Assembly (NCBI RefSeq): GCF_947507565.1
Contig: NC_089190.1
Coordinates: forward strand, 1,674,001-1,738,000
Source: Oscarella lobularis
Taxonomy: Eukaryota; Porifera; Homoscleromorpha; Homosclerophorida; Oscarellidae
Length of the DNA stretch: 64,000 nucleotides
Reading direction: 5' to 3'
The translations under genes and the position numbers were made by a program. The notes under the pieces were generated by a model. It saw only the letters and a list, made by a program, of their open reading frames with translations. It searched no databases and was not told the origin of the DNA. This document shows, piece by piece, positions 26,041 through 39,737 of the stretch; position 1 is the first letter of the stretch, and every line of letters starts with the position of its first letter.

Positions 26041-26960
26041 GGTGAGTGCAACGTGACCGCAACGGACCAATGAGCGCGCTGGGCGGGGTTACGCTGCTTA
26101 TAAGCGAAGTGCACACCGATTTTCCTTCAGTTGCGGCTGAGGGTGGATGTTTCGCGGTTCGCTGCGTCTCGTCCTTGAACGGACCGGCTCGGGGGAAGGC
26201 AAAAGGCAAGACTGGATTGGCGGATCAGCGTGGCCCACGGTTTTTACCGTGCCGGAGCCTGTAGGCAGGGCGAAGGGGGGCTTCGGCCTCGGTACGCGCA
26301 CTGAGCGGAACGATCGCCGATGTCTTATTGTTGCCAACAAGCACGAACTGCGCTAGGCTCGAGCGGTTACGGCTTGGAGGGGGTGTTCAAAAACGGTCTG
26401 GTTGCCGGCACTTTTCTCACCCGACGGCACGATTAGACGGAGGATGATCCGGCTCAGGTGAAGTCTATTCGGCATTGCACTGTCTTTCTTGTCGGCCTCT
26501 ACAAACAGTGGTCGGCCGTTCTCCAACTCAGAAGCCCTGGTTCTTGGCCTTGTGCCTACCAATGTGGTCAGGTATCGTCGCGCCGGGGGACTCGGTATTA
26601 GGGACCGACTACTCGTCCAGGCGGATACTGATTGAGGGGGCTGATGAAGCAGCAACTCACCCGAAACTTTTTGGAAGGGAGTCATCGCTTTGCGAAGACT
26701 TCCCTGGGCTACGAAGCGTCCGAACCTCCACGCGGTGTAGCCTGGATAACGCTAATACGGACGCAACCAAAAGGTACGTACAACGGCTATTTGGCAGAAT
26801 AATGGCTTCTTTTTTTAGGTTGGAGCGAGCAACTTTGAGAAATCAACGCCACGAATGGACGAATATCGTCGTCCGAGTCAGAAGCAGCGTCAAACTTGAA
26901 TTCTTGCGTAGTAAGATTTTTTTGTAGCGTAGCGTGTGTACAAAAAATATAAAAATAAAG
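26041..26960 (+). other. Unexplained GC-rich, possibly spliced transcript unit
   Basis: This block differs from its surroundings: GC-rich, many short hairpins (for example CACGGTTTTTACCGTG near 26229), and no long open frame. A TATAAG lies near 26099. A donor (AAAAG/GTACGT, near 26774), an acceptor (TTTTTTAG, near 26818) and an AATAAA at 26954-26959 would fit a two-exon polyadenylated transcript. The best frame I can join (ATG near 26642, about 80 residues) matches nothing I know. It could be a long noncoding RNA, a structured RNA, or a remnant of a mobile element. I found no diagnostic RNase P, 7SL, telomerase or rRNA motif. Confidence 0.35.
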
Positions 26961-27724
26961 TAAACGGAACCGCTCCGCGTAATTCGAGCGCGGCGTCAGC
27001 GCACGCTATAGCTGATCGAAACAAACGACGAAGTCGGCCGCCAGTCTATTGCGACGAGTTTCTGAGCTCGATTCATGCAGAAAATACAGCGAAGCATTGA
27101 TCGGCGTCGTGAGAAGTCCGTTAGGGGGGTGTTTATCAGCTTCCGATCGACGAGTTCCGCATTTCTAGTGTCGAGGGACGGTGAAAAGTCGTCGCGATTG
27201 CGCGGACAAATCCAAAGAAATACATAGGACGTGCAGGAAATGTCACGGACGAAGAAAGCGAGTGCAGTGGCCCAATGGAAATTCAACTGCATGCGCTCGC
27301 CCCATGGCACGTCCTTTCTCTCCGATTTCCGCACCTGGTCATCGCCACGAACAAAGCAGCATCACTGAGAACCCACAAGGCTTCGGCTACGAGCGCGTCT
27401 GTGCGCGTTTCTCGGCACATACGGATTGTTCTCCACGTCATAACACCAGTAAGGCAAATTTTTCACGCACTGTCAATCCAGTTTGAATTGGACTTGGCTG
27501 TGACCTACACTTTGAGACTCTCCGCGACAGAGAAATGAAGCAAAAATGAACACGAAGTTGAGCTCTTATATAATGAAGAGGGACGCGTATTTCATTTATT
27601 TTTCAGGAGCATTTTCTGTTGAGCGATCAATTTTATGCAACAAACAAGATAAGTCAGCACCTTAGGTAGCGTTCAGAATTAGGCAGGGAAAAGGGGAGGG
27701 GGTAAACAAACGTCACTGTAATAT
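26961..27724. other. Intergenic stretch with one weak short open frame
   Basis: A plus-strand frame at 27275-27538 (87 codons, ATG to TGA, ending LAVTYTLRLSATEK) contains donor- and acceptor-like sites only 33 bp apart, a length that keeps the frame either way. I recognise no domain and rate it as probably non-coding. On the minus strand an AATAAA (27595-27600) lies about 125 bases past the stop of the ficolin-like gene and may be its poly(A) signal. Confidence 0.4.
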
Positions 27725-29230
27725 CTAATTGGATCGAAATTTCATTTCGGAAAATTTCAGCGGCTCCCTTTTCCAATCTTTCCACCATATGCCCGCATCA
27801 GCCGTCCCGTTATACTCCCCATTGAGCCCCGAGTCGTGGCAGTCCTTGAACCACCAGCCACCTCTATACACCACAGCGCAATTATCTCCATCCAAAGTAT
27901 CGTGGTCCTGATCCTTAGTTGTGAATTTCATTGCGCTGTGCGTGGGCCCGAGCGAGTCCCCCGCGTCTCCGCTGTACCCGCTCACACTCAGAACGTACTT
28001 GGTACTCTCGTCCCCAATAGAAAAAGTCGCGTACTCAGCATAGCGTCGTTCCCCGTCCGCGTCTCCCAAATCGACTCGAAGTCGATTGCCGTTGTCGCTA
28101 AGACTAAGTAGCCAGTGCAATATATCGAGTCCCAGCCAGAATTCTCCTCTGGCGTTACCGAAACCGTTTTTGTAGTCGTTCCAGTCGCGGTAGAAATCGA
28201 CAGATCCGTCTTGTCGTCGTTGGAAAACAGTCCAGCCGCCCCCGTCCGTTTCCATGTCGCAATAGACTAGTGATGCCGTCGTCGAATTGAATCCTAGGAT
28301 TTTGTAAACACCGCTTTGACTTTCATTGTTCTGTCTGCGGATGCAGGCACAGGAACAGTTTGCATACTGAGGAACCGGAGCCGGAGGTAGAATAGTTGGC
28401 TTGGGAACGAACTGATGATAGGTGCTAGATTGAGGAAATTTCATCGTTGCAGTAGCGACGGGAGTAGACGCGACCCATAAAGAACTCTTTGTAACCGCCC
28501 AATTTGCATCCTGAGGAACCGTAGTTGGCTTGGGAACAAACTGAAAATGGTAGCTAGATTGAGGAAATGTCATCGTTAGTTACTTACAGTAGAAACGGGA
28601 GTAGATGTAACTCGTAAAGAAGAACTCTTTGAAACCGTAGCAGGAACGACGGCATCTCTGGCTGTAGTGGACATGGCAAAGATGGCATCTGATACAAAGA
28701 ATTCCATTTAAATCATTCCATGTACGTCTCTGCAGTTTCTCCTCACCTCTTAGTATTTTCAGTTCGCGACGTATTTCGTCTATTTCTTCTCGAGTTACCG
28801 CGCTTCCGCCGTTCTGGTGGGAAGATCATATTTTCCCCAGTAAAGTAAACAGTGATCGAGACGATAGTACCTCGCTCTTAGTGCAGTTCATTCCCATCTC
28901 TCCCTTTTCTCCCTGAACGATATGCATTACTTTCCGACGTATCGCATGTCACAGTGTCTAACTCACCTTTATTGCTGGTCCTGGAGACCCTTTCTCTCCC
29001 TTCTAGTTCGTCCTCTACTGTAGAGACCCTGTGGTATCTATGATTGTTTTACTTACCTCTCCCTTTACTGTGTTTTGGGGAAACTGTTCCATATACGCGT
29101 CCAGAGGCATGCAAATAGTTGAGCCGGATGACGAAATGATCGTCGCTTGGGAGCAAGAATTGGAGTTTGTTGCTCTGCCAACACAGCTAAGCAGGAGGAC
29201 AGACGACACGAGATACAAAGAATAGGTCAT
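27725..29230 (-). CDS. Ficolin-like secreted protein: collagen-like, coiled coil, fibrinogen-related domain
   Basis: Six exons: 29230-29057, 29002-28967, 28912-28871, 28813-28747, 28688-28588 and 28540-27725, all in phase, giving 411 residues. The first exon holds a signal peptide (YLVSSVLLLSCVGRA) and starts a short Gly-X-Y run that continues through exons 2-3 (KGEKGSPGPAIKGEKGEMG). Exon 4 is a charged helical neck (VTREEIDEIRRELKILR). A Ser/Thr/Pro-rich linker then leads to a fibrinogen-related domain of about 220 residues (SGVYKILGF, VYCDMETDGGGWTVFQRRQD, GEFWLGLDILHWLL, MKFTTKDQDHD, NCAVVYRGGWWFKDCHDSGL, LNGEYNG). Collagen plus fibrinogen-related domain is the ficolin plan, used for extracellular sugar or acetyl-group recognition in innate immunity. 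The collagen segment is very short compared with vertebrate ficolins. The linker contains an internal duplication. Confidence 0.88.
28357..28630 (-). repeat. Tandem duplication spanning an exon-intron boundary in the ficolin-like gene
   Basis: Two copies of about 140 bp, 28630-28491 and 28490-28357. Both encode variants of KSS-L-V-STPV followed by FVPKPT. In the first copy, the segment containing TTTCCTCAATCTAG lies inside a 47-bp intron (28587-28541) bounded by GTAAGT and TTTCAG. In the second copy the matching segment is exonic (MKFPQSSTYHQ). Confidence 0.8.
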
Positions 29231-29268
29231 CGCGGCTTCTATGAGCGGACAATGGGTTGGACCCCCTG

Positions 29269-29274
29269 TTTATA
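29269..29274 (-). promoter_or_regulatory. TATA box of the ficolin-like gene
   Basis: TATAAA on the minus strand, about 40 bases upstream of the ATG at 29230. This implies a very short 5' leader. Inference from position only. Confidence 0.5.
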
Positions 29275-29507
29275 AGACACGGGCTGTCAATAATTTGTTC
29301 GCACGTGCCATTGAATATTCATTGACGGGGGGCCGGCGTAATGGGAAACAGTTTGGCAAGAAGAAGAAGTTCCGTTCTAACTAACGAGGGCCAAGTACAC
29401 CAATACACGCGCTTGGGTGCAATATTGAATTTACGAGCCGAGCAAACAAAATTCAAATTGAACCCTCACACTAAAACAGCGCCCTGCTACACAAATTCCA
29501 GAGAAAC

Positions 29508-31365
29508 TCATTGCAGTTTCTTTCCTTCTGACGGATTGTCCCTGTGGTGGAGGTAAACCATGCTGAAGACGAAAAGCCCAAACAGCATGGAAAACGCTCC
29601 AACATAATACGGGTAAGCCGAAAAGATGAAGCGTTCATATTGGGTGTGAGTCAGAGGACGAACAGAAACCTAAGAGAGAGAGAGACTCATATGATTCGGT
29701 CACGACAATGTTGGGATTCAGGACCTGAGTTGCCGAATGCAGGTTACTGTAGCCAATTCTCTTGTAGTCTACTTTGAACTGGAAGACGCCGTAGACATCT
29801 GGCAGTGTGAAACGCGCCCGAAATATCCCATCTAAGAAACAGAAGTCCCTCTAAGGTCAGCACGATTGAAGTGGCTACTGGTCTTACTCTTCGTGCTATT
29901 GAGTGTTAGACGAACAAAGGGATCGATGCGAACGAATTCCATCTGGACATCACTGGCACGAAACGGAACCCATTTCCCCTTCACAAGCTCCTCAATTTTT
30001 ATGGAATACTCCTATAAGACGTACACGTAAATAGATGAAGTACAAAATCGGGTTTTTTTATACTGATTCTTACCACGTCTTGCGATACTGTGTACGCTTC
30101 AGGCGCATCTGGCTCTCCTTGAATGTGATGCTTCACTTCAAGATGACGCAAGACTCCCTTCTTTTTGAAAACCCACTGGGCCAAATTCTCGGCCAACTCC
30201 TGATTTCCAGAGACATCGAATCTAAGAGAAACGAAGTCAAACCACTTAGACAGCTAGCAATATACTGATATCACTTCTGAGAACCGTCCATCCCCTTTTG
30301 AACAGGCGAAAGAAAAAATCTATTGATATACTTTTAGCATCATTTGAACTCCGAAAGTGCATGAACAGTCTCACTCATTGCTGAAGAAGTCCAACGATCC
30401 CGAGAAGATAACGCGTGCGCTGTTTCGAGCCTGAAGACCGGCTATGAGAAGCGTTGACTTGCCAACAGCATTGGGGTACTAGAAGGACGCACCAATAAAT
30501 AACTACACCTTTAAGATCTGAAAGCTCACATCCGTTATGGAAGAATCTGGTGTGTAAGAGTATGCCATTGACGAAGCGTGAAGAATTTCCAAGACGAGAG
30601 GATTCTCAGGATCTGACGTCATTCTAAATTAGTATTTTCTAAATAAAGTTATATGAAGGAAAGCTCTCTCACCCCACTCCTTTAAAAAGAATAGGTGCCT
30701 TGGGAGGTTGACTCACGACTATTGGAGCTTTGATCACGTCTCCAGGATGAGCGAGAATGCGAGTGTGCTAAAAGAGAACGGTTTTCCCCCGAAAGGGGGC
30801 TCTCCTCCTCGACTTACCATTCCCTCGTCGGCGAAATCGTAGTTCAGATGATCGATGACGGCCGTTTTCTCCTCGTCGAATTCGACGCCGCACTCGCTGC
30901 TCAAATCGCGCAGAACGTCGCCGATGTCGCTGTTCGTCGCGACGAGAACGTTGCCGCCGCCGTCGATGAAGCTCGTGATGGCGTTCGTGTCGATGTCGCC
31001 GCCGAATTCTGCGAAAAAGATTGGGTTTCGAAGACGGGGTTCCTCGCGAGGGACCTCACCTGCTACGGACGGCGAAAAGACGATCAGATGATCGTACAGA
31101 AACTCTCCGTACTTGATAAGAGAAAGATTCGGATCATCGGCAAGTTTGTACGTGAGATGAAGGCCATTGCCTGCAAACAGAGAGAAAAATTAGGAGGAGG
31201 AGACGAAAAATCGTCGAATATCGCACCCTTGAGGTAGCTAAAGAAGATAGAGTGAGTCTCGCGCGTGCTGAAGTTGTCCAGCAAGACGAGTGCCTTGTCG
31301 GCGGCTACCAGGAGGCCGGCGCGAAGAAGAAAGGCAGCTAAAACGAAATGAAGAACGGTCGCCAT
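29508..31365 (-). CDS. DDOST: Dolichyl-diphosphooligosaccharide-protein glycosyltransferase 48-kDa subunit
   Basis: Non-catalytic subunit (OST48/Wbp1) of the ER oligosaccharyltransferase that transfers the lipid-linked glycan to Asn-X-Ser/Thr sites. I read about ten exons, first 31365-31227. The protein begins with a signal peptide ([20 protein letters not shown]) and continues with [81 protein letters not shown] and [18 protein letters not shown]. It ends with a single C-terminal membrane helix ([20 protein letters not shown]). The full expected length and order are present and nothing is broken. It is divergent to DHX33, with 169 bp between the two start codons, so a shared promoter is likely. 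Its stop is 277 bp from the start of the ficolin-like gene. Confidence 0.95.
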
Positions 31366-31377
31366 GTGTTCGACTTT

Positions 31378-31389
31378 GATCACGTGATC
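31378..31389. promoter_or_regulatory. Palindromic E-box in the DDOST/DHX33 divergent promoter
   Basis: GATCACGTGATC is a perfect 12-bp palindrome centred on a CACGTG E-box, 13 bp upstream of the DDOST ATG and about 146 bp upstream of DHX33. It fits bHLH-zip factors (USF, MITF/TFE, Myc class). The function is inferred. Confidence 0.45.
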
Positions 31390-31534
31390 TGTGCGACCAC
31401 CCGAATAAAGGCAGCTCGCTTTTCGCCAAAAGAAGAAAATCTTTCAGTTTTCTGCCACGAAAGCCTCGGTTTGTTGTCCGAGTGAGCGTGGTGGTCCTTG
31501 CATTGCGCAGCAACCAAGCGATTTCCAATTTTCC

Positions 31535-34543
<3,009 letters not shown>

Positions 34544-34656
34544 AATTTTAGGACATCTAATAGTTAGCGCAGCTATGAACAGTATTTACTATTGTATTCA
34601 ACAGCCGGGGACCCGAGCCCACGCTCGCAACGCATGATCGTCAACGCCTCCCAAAC

Positions 34657-37359
34657 ATGAGCGTCAGCCACATGCAGCGAACGATCGACGACCAACGCCA
34701 CCACCGCCAACACCGCACGTCGTCGCCGACGGCGCCGAACCATCGCGCCGGGCGCCATCACAAGCACGGATCGAAAATCATCAACAAAATACGCCGCAAA
34801 ATGCAGCAAAAGGAAAGCTTTTTCTCGCTCGAGTTCTTTCCGCCGCGCACGGCACCGGGCGCGGCGAATCTGATCGCCCGTTTCGACCGCATGGCCCTCG
34901 GACGTCCCCTCTTCTGCGACGTCACGTGGCATCTCGCCACCGATCCCGGCGGCGACGGCGAAACGAGCTCGACGGCGATCGCCGCGACGGCGCTCAACTA
35001 TTGCGGTCTCGAAACGATGCTTCACATGACGTGCACCGACGCGACGCGCGATCAATTGATCGCCTATCTGCACAAAGCGAAGCAGGCCGGTCTGAGAAAC
35101 GTGATGGCTCTGAGAGGAGGTAGGAACGGAAAATGGCTTTGTGTTGACCTTAGCGCGGGAATGAGAGGAATTTATTTAGATTGATTCCATTTAATTTATT
35201 ATTTATAAGTACGCATTTTCTGTGCGTGTGTGGCCCATTTTCGTTTTTAAATAGCAACGGCCTATGCCTTTTCTATGAAAAGTTGTGCTTGTTCTATATC
35301 TTATCTTGATCCTGTGGGTGGCCCTGTAGAACACTTAGAGCAATCTATTTGTTTCCTATAGATGCTTCTGATGGGGAGGCGTGGAAGACACCCGAAGGTG
35401 GACTTGACTACGCTTCGGACTTGGTTCGGCTGATACGCGAAGAATTTGGCGACTATTTCGGAATTTGCGTGGCAGGTGAGATTTGTATGGAATTTTTTTC
35501 CACCCTCCCACTGAGCCAGTTGTCTCGATTTCTATGCTGAAATTTTTTTGGCTGTGGTTCCGATTTTGTGTATCCATGACGTCAATCTCGTCCTTATTCT
35601 GAGAAATATCGATTTGATTTAAAAATCCACGCAATAGTTACGAGTGCAAACTACGCAATCTCTTATATGTTCAAGGTCATCCTCAAGGACATCCTGATGC
35701 TTCAGACTATGAGGAGGATCTTCTGCACTTGAAGGAGAAAGTAGATGCCGGCGCCGATTTCATCATTACTCAGCTATTCTTCGAAGTGGACACCTACGTG
35801 AAATACGTAGACGATTGCCGTCGCGTGGGAATCACCGTGCCAATCATACCTGGCATCATGCCTATACAGGTGAAAAGATCTTAAGACTCTGAATCAGCTT
35901 TTAGTTATTTTTTTTGAAAGGGTTATAATTCGTTGAGGCACTTGGTCAAATTATCGAAACTCGAAGTGCCCGATTCGATTCAGAGAGCCATTCAACCGAT
36001 CAAGGACGACGACGAAGCGATTCGCGATTACGGTGTCAAGCAGTGCCACGAACTCTGCAAAGCACTCCTAGAGAAGGGAGTAAGGAAATAAAGGACATCG
36101 ATAAATAATCTTCTCTAGTTGTGTTCTCCCTAAGGCGCCAGGCATTCACTTTTACACGCTGAATCGCGAAGTTGCCACGCGCGAAGTTCTTCTCGAGCTC
36201 GGCATGTGGAACGAGGATCTCGCCGAGCGTCCGCTTCCCTGGCAACAGTCGGCGCATCCCAAGCGCTTTCGCGAAGACGTCCGACCGATCTTCTGGGCGA
36301 CGCGACCGAAGAGCTACATTCATCGCACGCAGAATTGGGACGAGTTTCCGAACGGGCGCTGGGGATCGTCGTCGAGTCCCGCGTTCGGCGATTTGAAGGA
36401 CTATCACTTGTTCTACTTGCGCTCGCGCGCGAAACCGGACGAGCTGAGGAAGATGTGGGGACGCAAGTTGACGTGCGAGGCCGACGTCAGCGAGGTGTTC
36501 GCTTGCTACATCACGGGAAAGAAAAATTCTTCGGGAGCCAAGGCACAATTAAAGCCATCCGTATATTGGTCGTCTATTCTTGTTTAGGTGAATCGATTGC
36601 CTTGGAATGAAGAGGAGTTGGCCTCGGAGACGTCGCTGATCGTCGATCAGTTGGCGCACTTGAATGAGAACGGAATGTGGACGATCAACTCGCAGCCCGA
36701 CGTTAACGGTGCCTCGTCGATGGATCCGAAGTTTGGCTGGGGAGGCATTGGCGGATACGTCTATCAAAAGGTGAGATGACGATTAGTCTTGACTAAATTT
36801 TTGGACTTTGATGTTCAGGCTTACGTTGAGCTCTTCATCAGTCCTGAGAACGTCGCTCGTCTTCTCAGAGTCATAGAGGATTTTAAGTGGATTACGTATC
36901 ACATTGTGAATCACGATGTAGGGCAGGCGAACGTAGAGGATTTCTCAGCACTTAGCGTTGTATTATTAGGGTAGTATTGAGTATACCAATTCGGACGAGA
37001 GTTCAGCTATTGCCGTCACCTGGGGCGTGTTTCCCGGAAAGGAAATCGTTCAGCCGACAGTCGTCGACCCAGCGAGTTTCCACTCGTGGAAGGTAGGCTT
37101 ATTGAGTTGTTACATTCCGTGAGCCTCTATGTAGAATATTTTTTAGGATGAAGCCTTTGCTTTGTGGCATCACCAGTGGGGTCGTCTCTATGCGGCTGGA
37201 TCGGAATCGCGACGCGTCATTGATCGCATTCACGATACCTACTTTCTCGCCAATCTCGTCGATAATGACTACGTGAAGGGAAATCAGCTGTGGGACATCC
37301 TACGTCTGGTCATAGCTGAAGACACATCTGTTACAAAAGTAGGGAAGTCGGCTGACTGA
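34657..37359 (+). CDS. MTHFR: Methylenetetrahydrofolate reductase
   Basis: Reduces 5,10-methylenetetrahydrofolate to 5-methyltetrahydrofolate, the methyl donor for methionine synthesis. I read nine or ten exons. The N-terminal extension (about 45 residues) is His/Arg/Ser-rich, comparable to the phosphorylated Ser-rich leader of vertebrate MTHFR. The TIM-barrel catalytic domain follows: [80 protein letters not shown]. Then the linker ([40 protein letters not shown]) and the regulatory S-adenosylmethionine-binding domain: [89 protein letters not shown]. Length and domain order match the animal enzyme. The first ATG in good frame, at 34657, is taken as the start. Confidence 0.96.
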
Positions 37360-37528
37360 ATCAACATTGTGTCAGTTATTAGCATTAGTATTATTGATTC
37401 AAAGCAAAGCATTTATCTATTGTGTTATTTAAAACGAGCACTCTATTCTCATGGTTTCCCTCGTGCAGTCCCTCGTGCCGCCACGCTAGCGTGCTCTAGA
37501 GATACAATCCGGCTTCGTATGCGTTCGT

Positions 37529-38872
37529 ATGAGTGCATCAGAACAGTCTAAGCCTGCTGCAGTGAGATATTGAGCTTATTGCAAAGGCATTCGTCTAGTT
37601 TTTATGCTCTAGTCGCCGTCTCCGCCTTCTATCGCAAGTCGCGAAGAATTGGTTTGCTTTTCTACCTCCCTGGTGTTTTTTCCTCTACGATTTGAGCTAG
37701 GTGGAGACGGCTATTAAATTTCTGCGCAATCCCAAGGTGACTAACACGCCGTTAACCCAACGAAAGGCATTTTTGAAGAAGAAAGGTAGTATTAGTCGAC
37801 CGAATGTGGTTCACGTGCAAAATCACTGTTCCAAAGGTCTTTCCGACGCCGAAATTGGCGAAGCTCTAAAACGGGTCGGAATCACCGATACAAACGAGTA
37901 AAAAGTTTATATGCAGATTTAAATAAATAAATAAATAAATAAATAAACCTCAAGTTCGTAATATCTTTTATGTTAGAGCTCCGGCTTCTCATTCTTTGGT
38001 CGCAAGTGACTCCGTAAAAAGAAGCTGGAGCAGTTCTCTGGGACGATTTGCTGCGGCGTCGATTGTCGTTGGCGGCGCGTCGTACGGACTAACGAAACTC
38101 GTTGTGACGTACATTCTGCCCTTTTTCCAGTCGAAGAGACCAAAGAAAACGCTGGAAGAGTCAATCGAGTCAATGAGAGGAACTCTGACAGAAACTCGTA
38201 CGTAAACAATAACGTTTTTAATTTAGTAGACAGTGAGACGATTCTTTACCTAGTGAATTCCGTGCAAACTACGCTTACAGCTTTGCAGGTGAGATGGATA
38301 GAAAGTGTCACCCGTGGTTTGAGCTAATGAGTGGAATGGTTCTATTGATCCTTTGACTCTACCGCTCAGAAAAAACGCAGGTGGTCTATCATCAGTCTTA
38401 CTTACATGCAGACTATATAGCATAGACGCAAACCAATCTAAGTGACCGCCACCGAATTTTCATAGGACCTCCAAGACAAGCAGAGCAGACAGATGGATCT
38501 CCTGCTGAAGGAATTTTCGACCGCATCGAAGGTAGAAATGAATTCAAGTCGCTTCCTTAGCATACTAGTGCATGCAATTCCCCCTTGTGGCAGCCCGGAG
38601 CGATGGCCGAAGAGACAGTCGCGCGTGAACTTCGAGGGGAGATCGCGTCGCTGAAGGGTCTGCTGCTCAGCAGGTAGCAAAAGTCAGGAACCGTTAGAAA
38701 TCGATCTGGTACATCTGCCCCCCCTTGCAGTCGTCAGTTCACTCCTCCCCCTAAGATGACATCAACGTCAACGATACCGGCGTGGCAACGAGCGAAAGAA
38801 GACGAAGGAGACGACCGCGAGAGTTCGAACAATGGGACGGTAACGAATTTGACGGATAACGAGAACTCATAA
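37529..38872 (+). CDS. PEX14: Peroxisomal membrane protein PEX14
   Basis: Docking component of the peroxisomal import machinery that binds the PEX5 cargo receptor. About nine short exons. The N-terminal PEX14 domain is clear: REELVETAIKFLRNPKV, PLTQRKAFLKKKG, GLSDAEIGEALKRVGI. A hydrophobic segment follows (ASIVVGGASYGLTKLVVTYI), then RPKKTLEESIESMRGTLTET and a coiled-coil region (ILYLVNSVQTTLTALQDLQD, LRGEIASLKGLLLSRRQF). The C-terminus has the family phrase IPAWQ and an acidic end. The start used, MSASEQSKPAA, is the second ATG near 37520; an earlier out-of-frame ATG at 37519 opens only a ten-codon frame. Starts 170 bp after MTHFR. Confidence 0.92.
37918..37948. repeat. (AAAT)n microsatellite in a PEX14 intron
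   Basis: Seven or so uninterrupted tetranucleotide units between the fourth and fifth PEX14 exons. Confidence 0.9.
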
Positions 38873-39737
38873 ATTTTTGCGAGAAAGAATCTCGTGACGT
38901 CATTTTTGCCGTAAGGCAAATCGGTACACTGTAGCGTTTGCTGCGATGTTTTGCACCCATATCGCGCTTCTCTAGCTCTAGAAAGTTCGAGATCCGCATG
39001 GATCGCAGCTCAGTAATCCGAGCGCCGCCTAAGCCGGATGATACGCGTAACTGTACCCGGCGGTTTTTTTTGATATAGCGCGCTGACGTCAAGAATGCAT
39101 TTCTCCCGCTGCGTCTTTTATCATAGCGCAGCGTTTACAGAACGGCCTCCTCGATTTCATTTGTTTACTGCCGCCGCAACGAAGCCGTGTTGTAGTCTTC
39201 CGGCCGGGGACCAAACCATTTTATTAGTAAGCGGTAGGCCGACTGATAGTTTTGCTTGGGTCAATCTTCGAACGCGCGCGCGCGCTCAGGAGAGGAGGTC
39301 GCTCGCGCGAAGCGCGAGGGGCATGCGAACGCGCGATCGTTCCGAGAGGAGGGACGCGGTCCTGACGACGGGGGGGATTTGTCGCCGAATCTGTTTAGCA
39401 GGCGTTCTCTCGTTCGAGGATCGTTTGCAGTATGGGTGGGGTCCTCGCTTGGCTTCTGCCGTGCCGAGAACGACTCGCCACCCAAGCCGAAGCCTCGATA
39501 TGCGTGTATGCTAAAAAAGCGCAGAAAAGTAAACGTCCTAAGCGCGATTAGATCGATAGACTTCCAAAATCGTGCGCAGCCGACGTGCTCGCGAACGCAT
39601 TATAGAACTCGAAACGATAATGAGCCACATTTCAGGAGATCGCGCTCCCGTGCTTTTTTAGCGCCGCCCCCGCTTCCTCATTCCGGTACGGCCCCCCAAT
39701 TAAGTTTTGATGACGTTGTAGGGTTATTCGACGAAAA
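38873..39737. other. Intergenic region upstream of the RhoGEF gene
   Basis: About 865 bp. It contains two TGACGTCA (CRE-type) sites, near 38892 and at 39084-39091, and a short CG run near 39275-39285, followed by GC-rich sequence that is likely promoter and 5' UTR of the RhoGEF. Arg/Ser-rich open frames here are a by-product of base composition. Confidence 0.5.

Noticed and set aside
26635-26670. Possible hammerhead ribozyme core (CTGATGA followed by GAAAC)
   Set aside because: The bases between the two core elements do not form stem II and no matching stem I/III or cleavage triplet is evident.
26475-26927. 150-codon plus-strand open frame
   Set aside because: Low-complexity amino-acid pattern, overlaps other frames, crosses an apparent donor/acceptor pair, and no domain is visible.
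27275-27538. Small plus-strand gene with a 33-bp intron
   Set aside because: 33 bp is shorter than any convincing intron here; the frame works with or without it and shows no domain, so I left it as a remark only.
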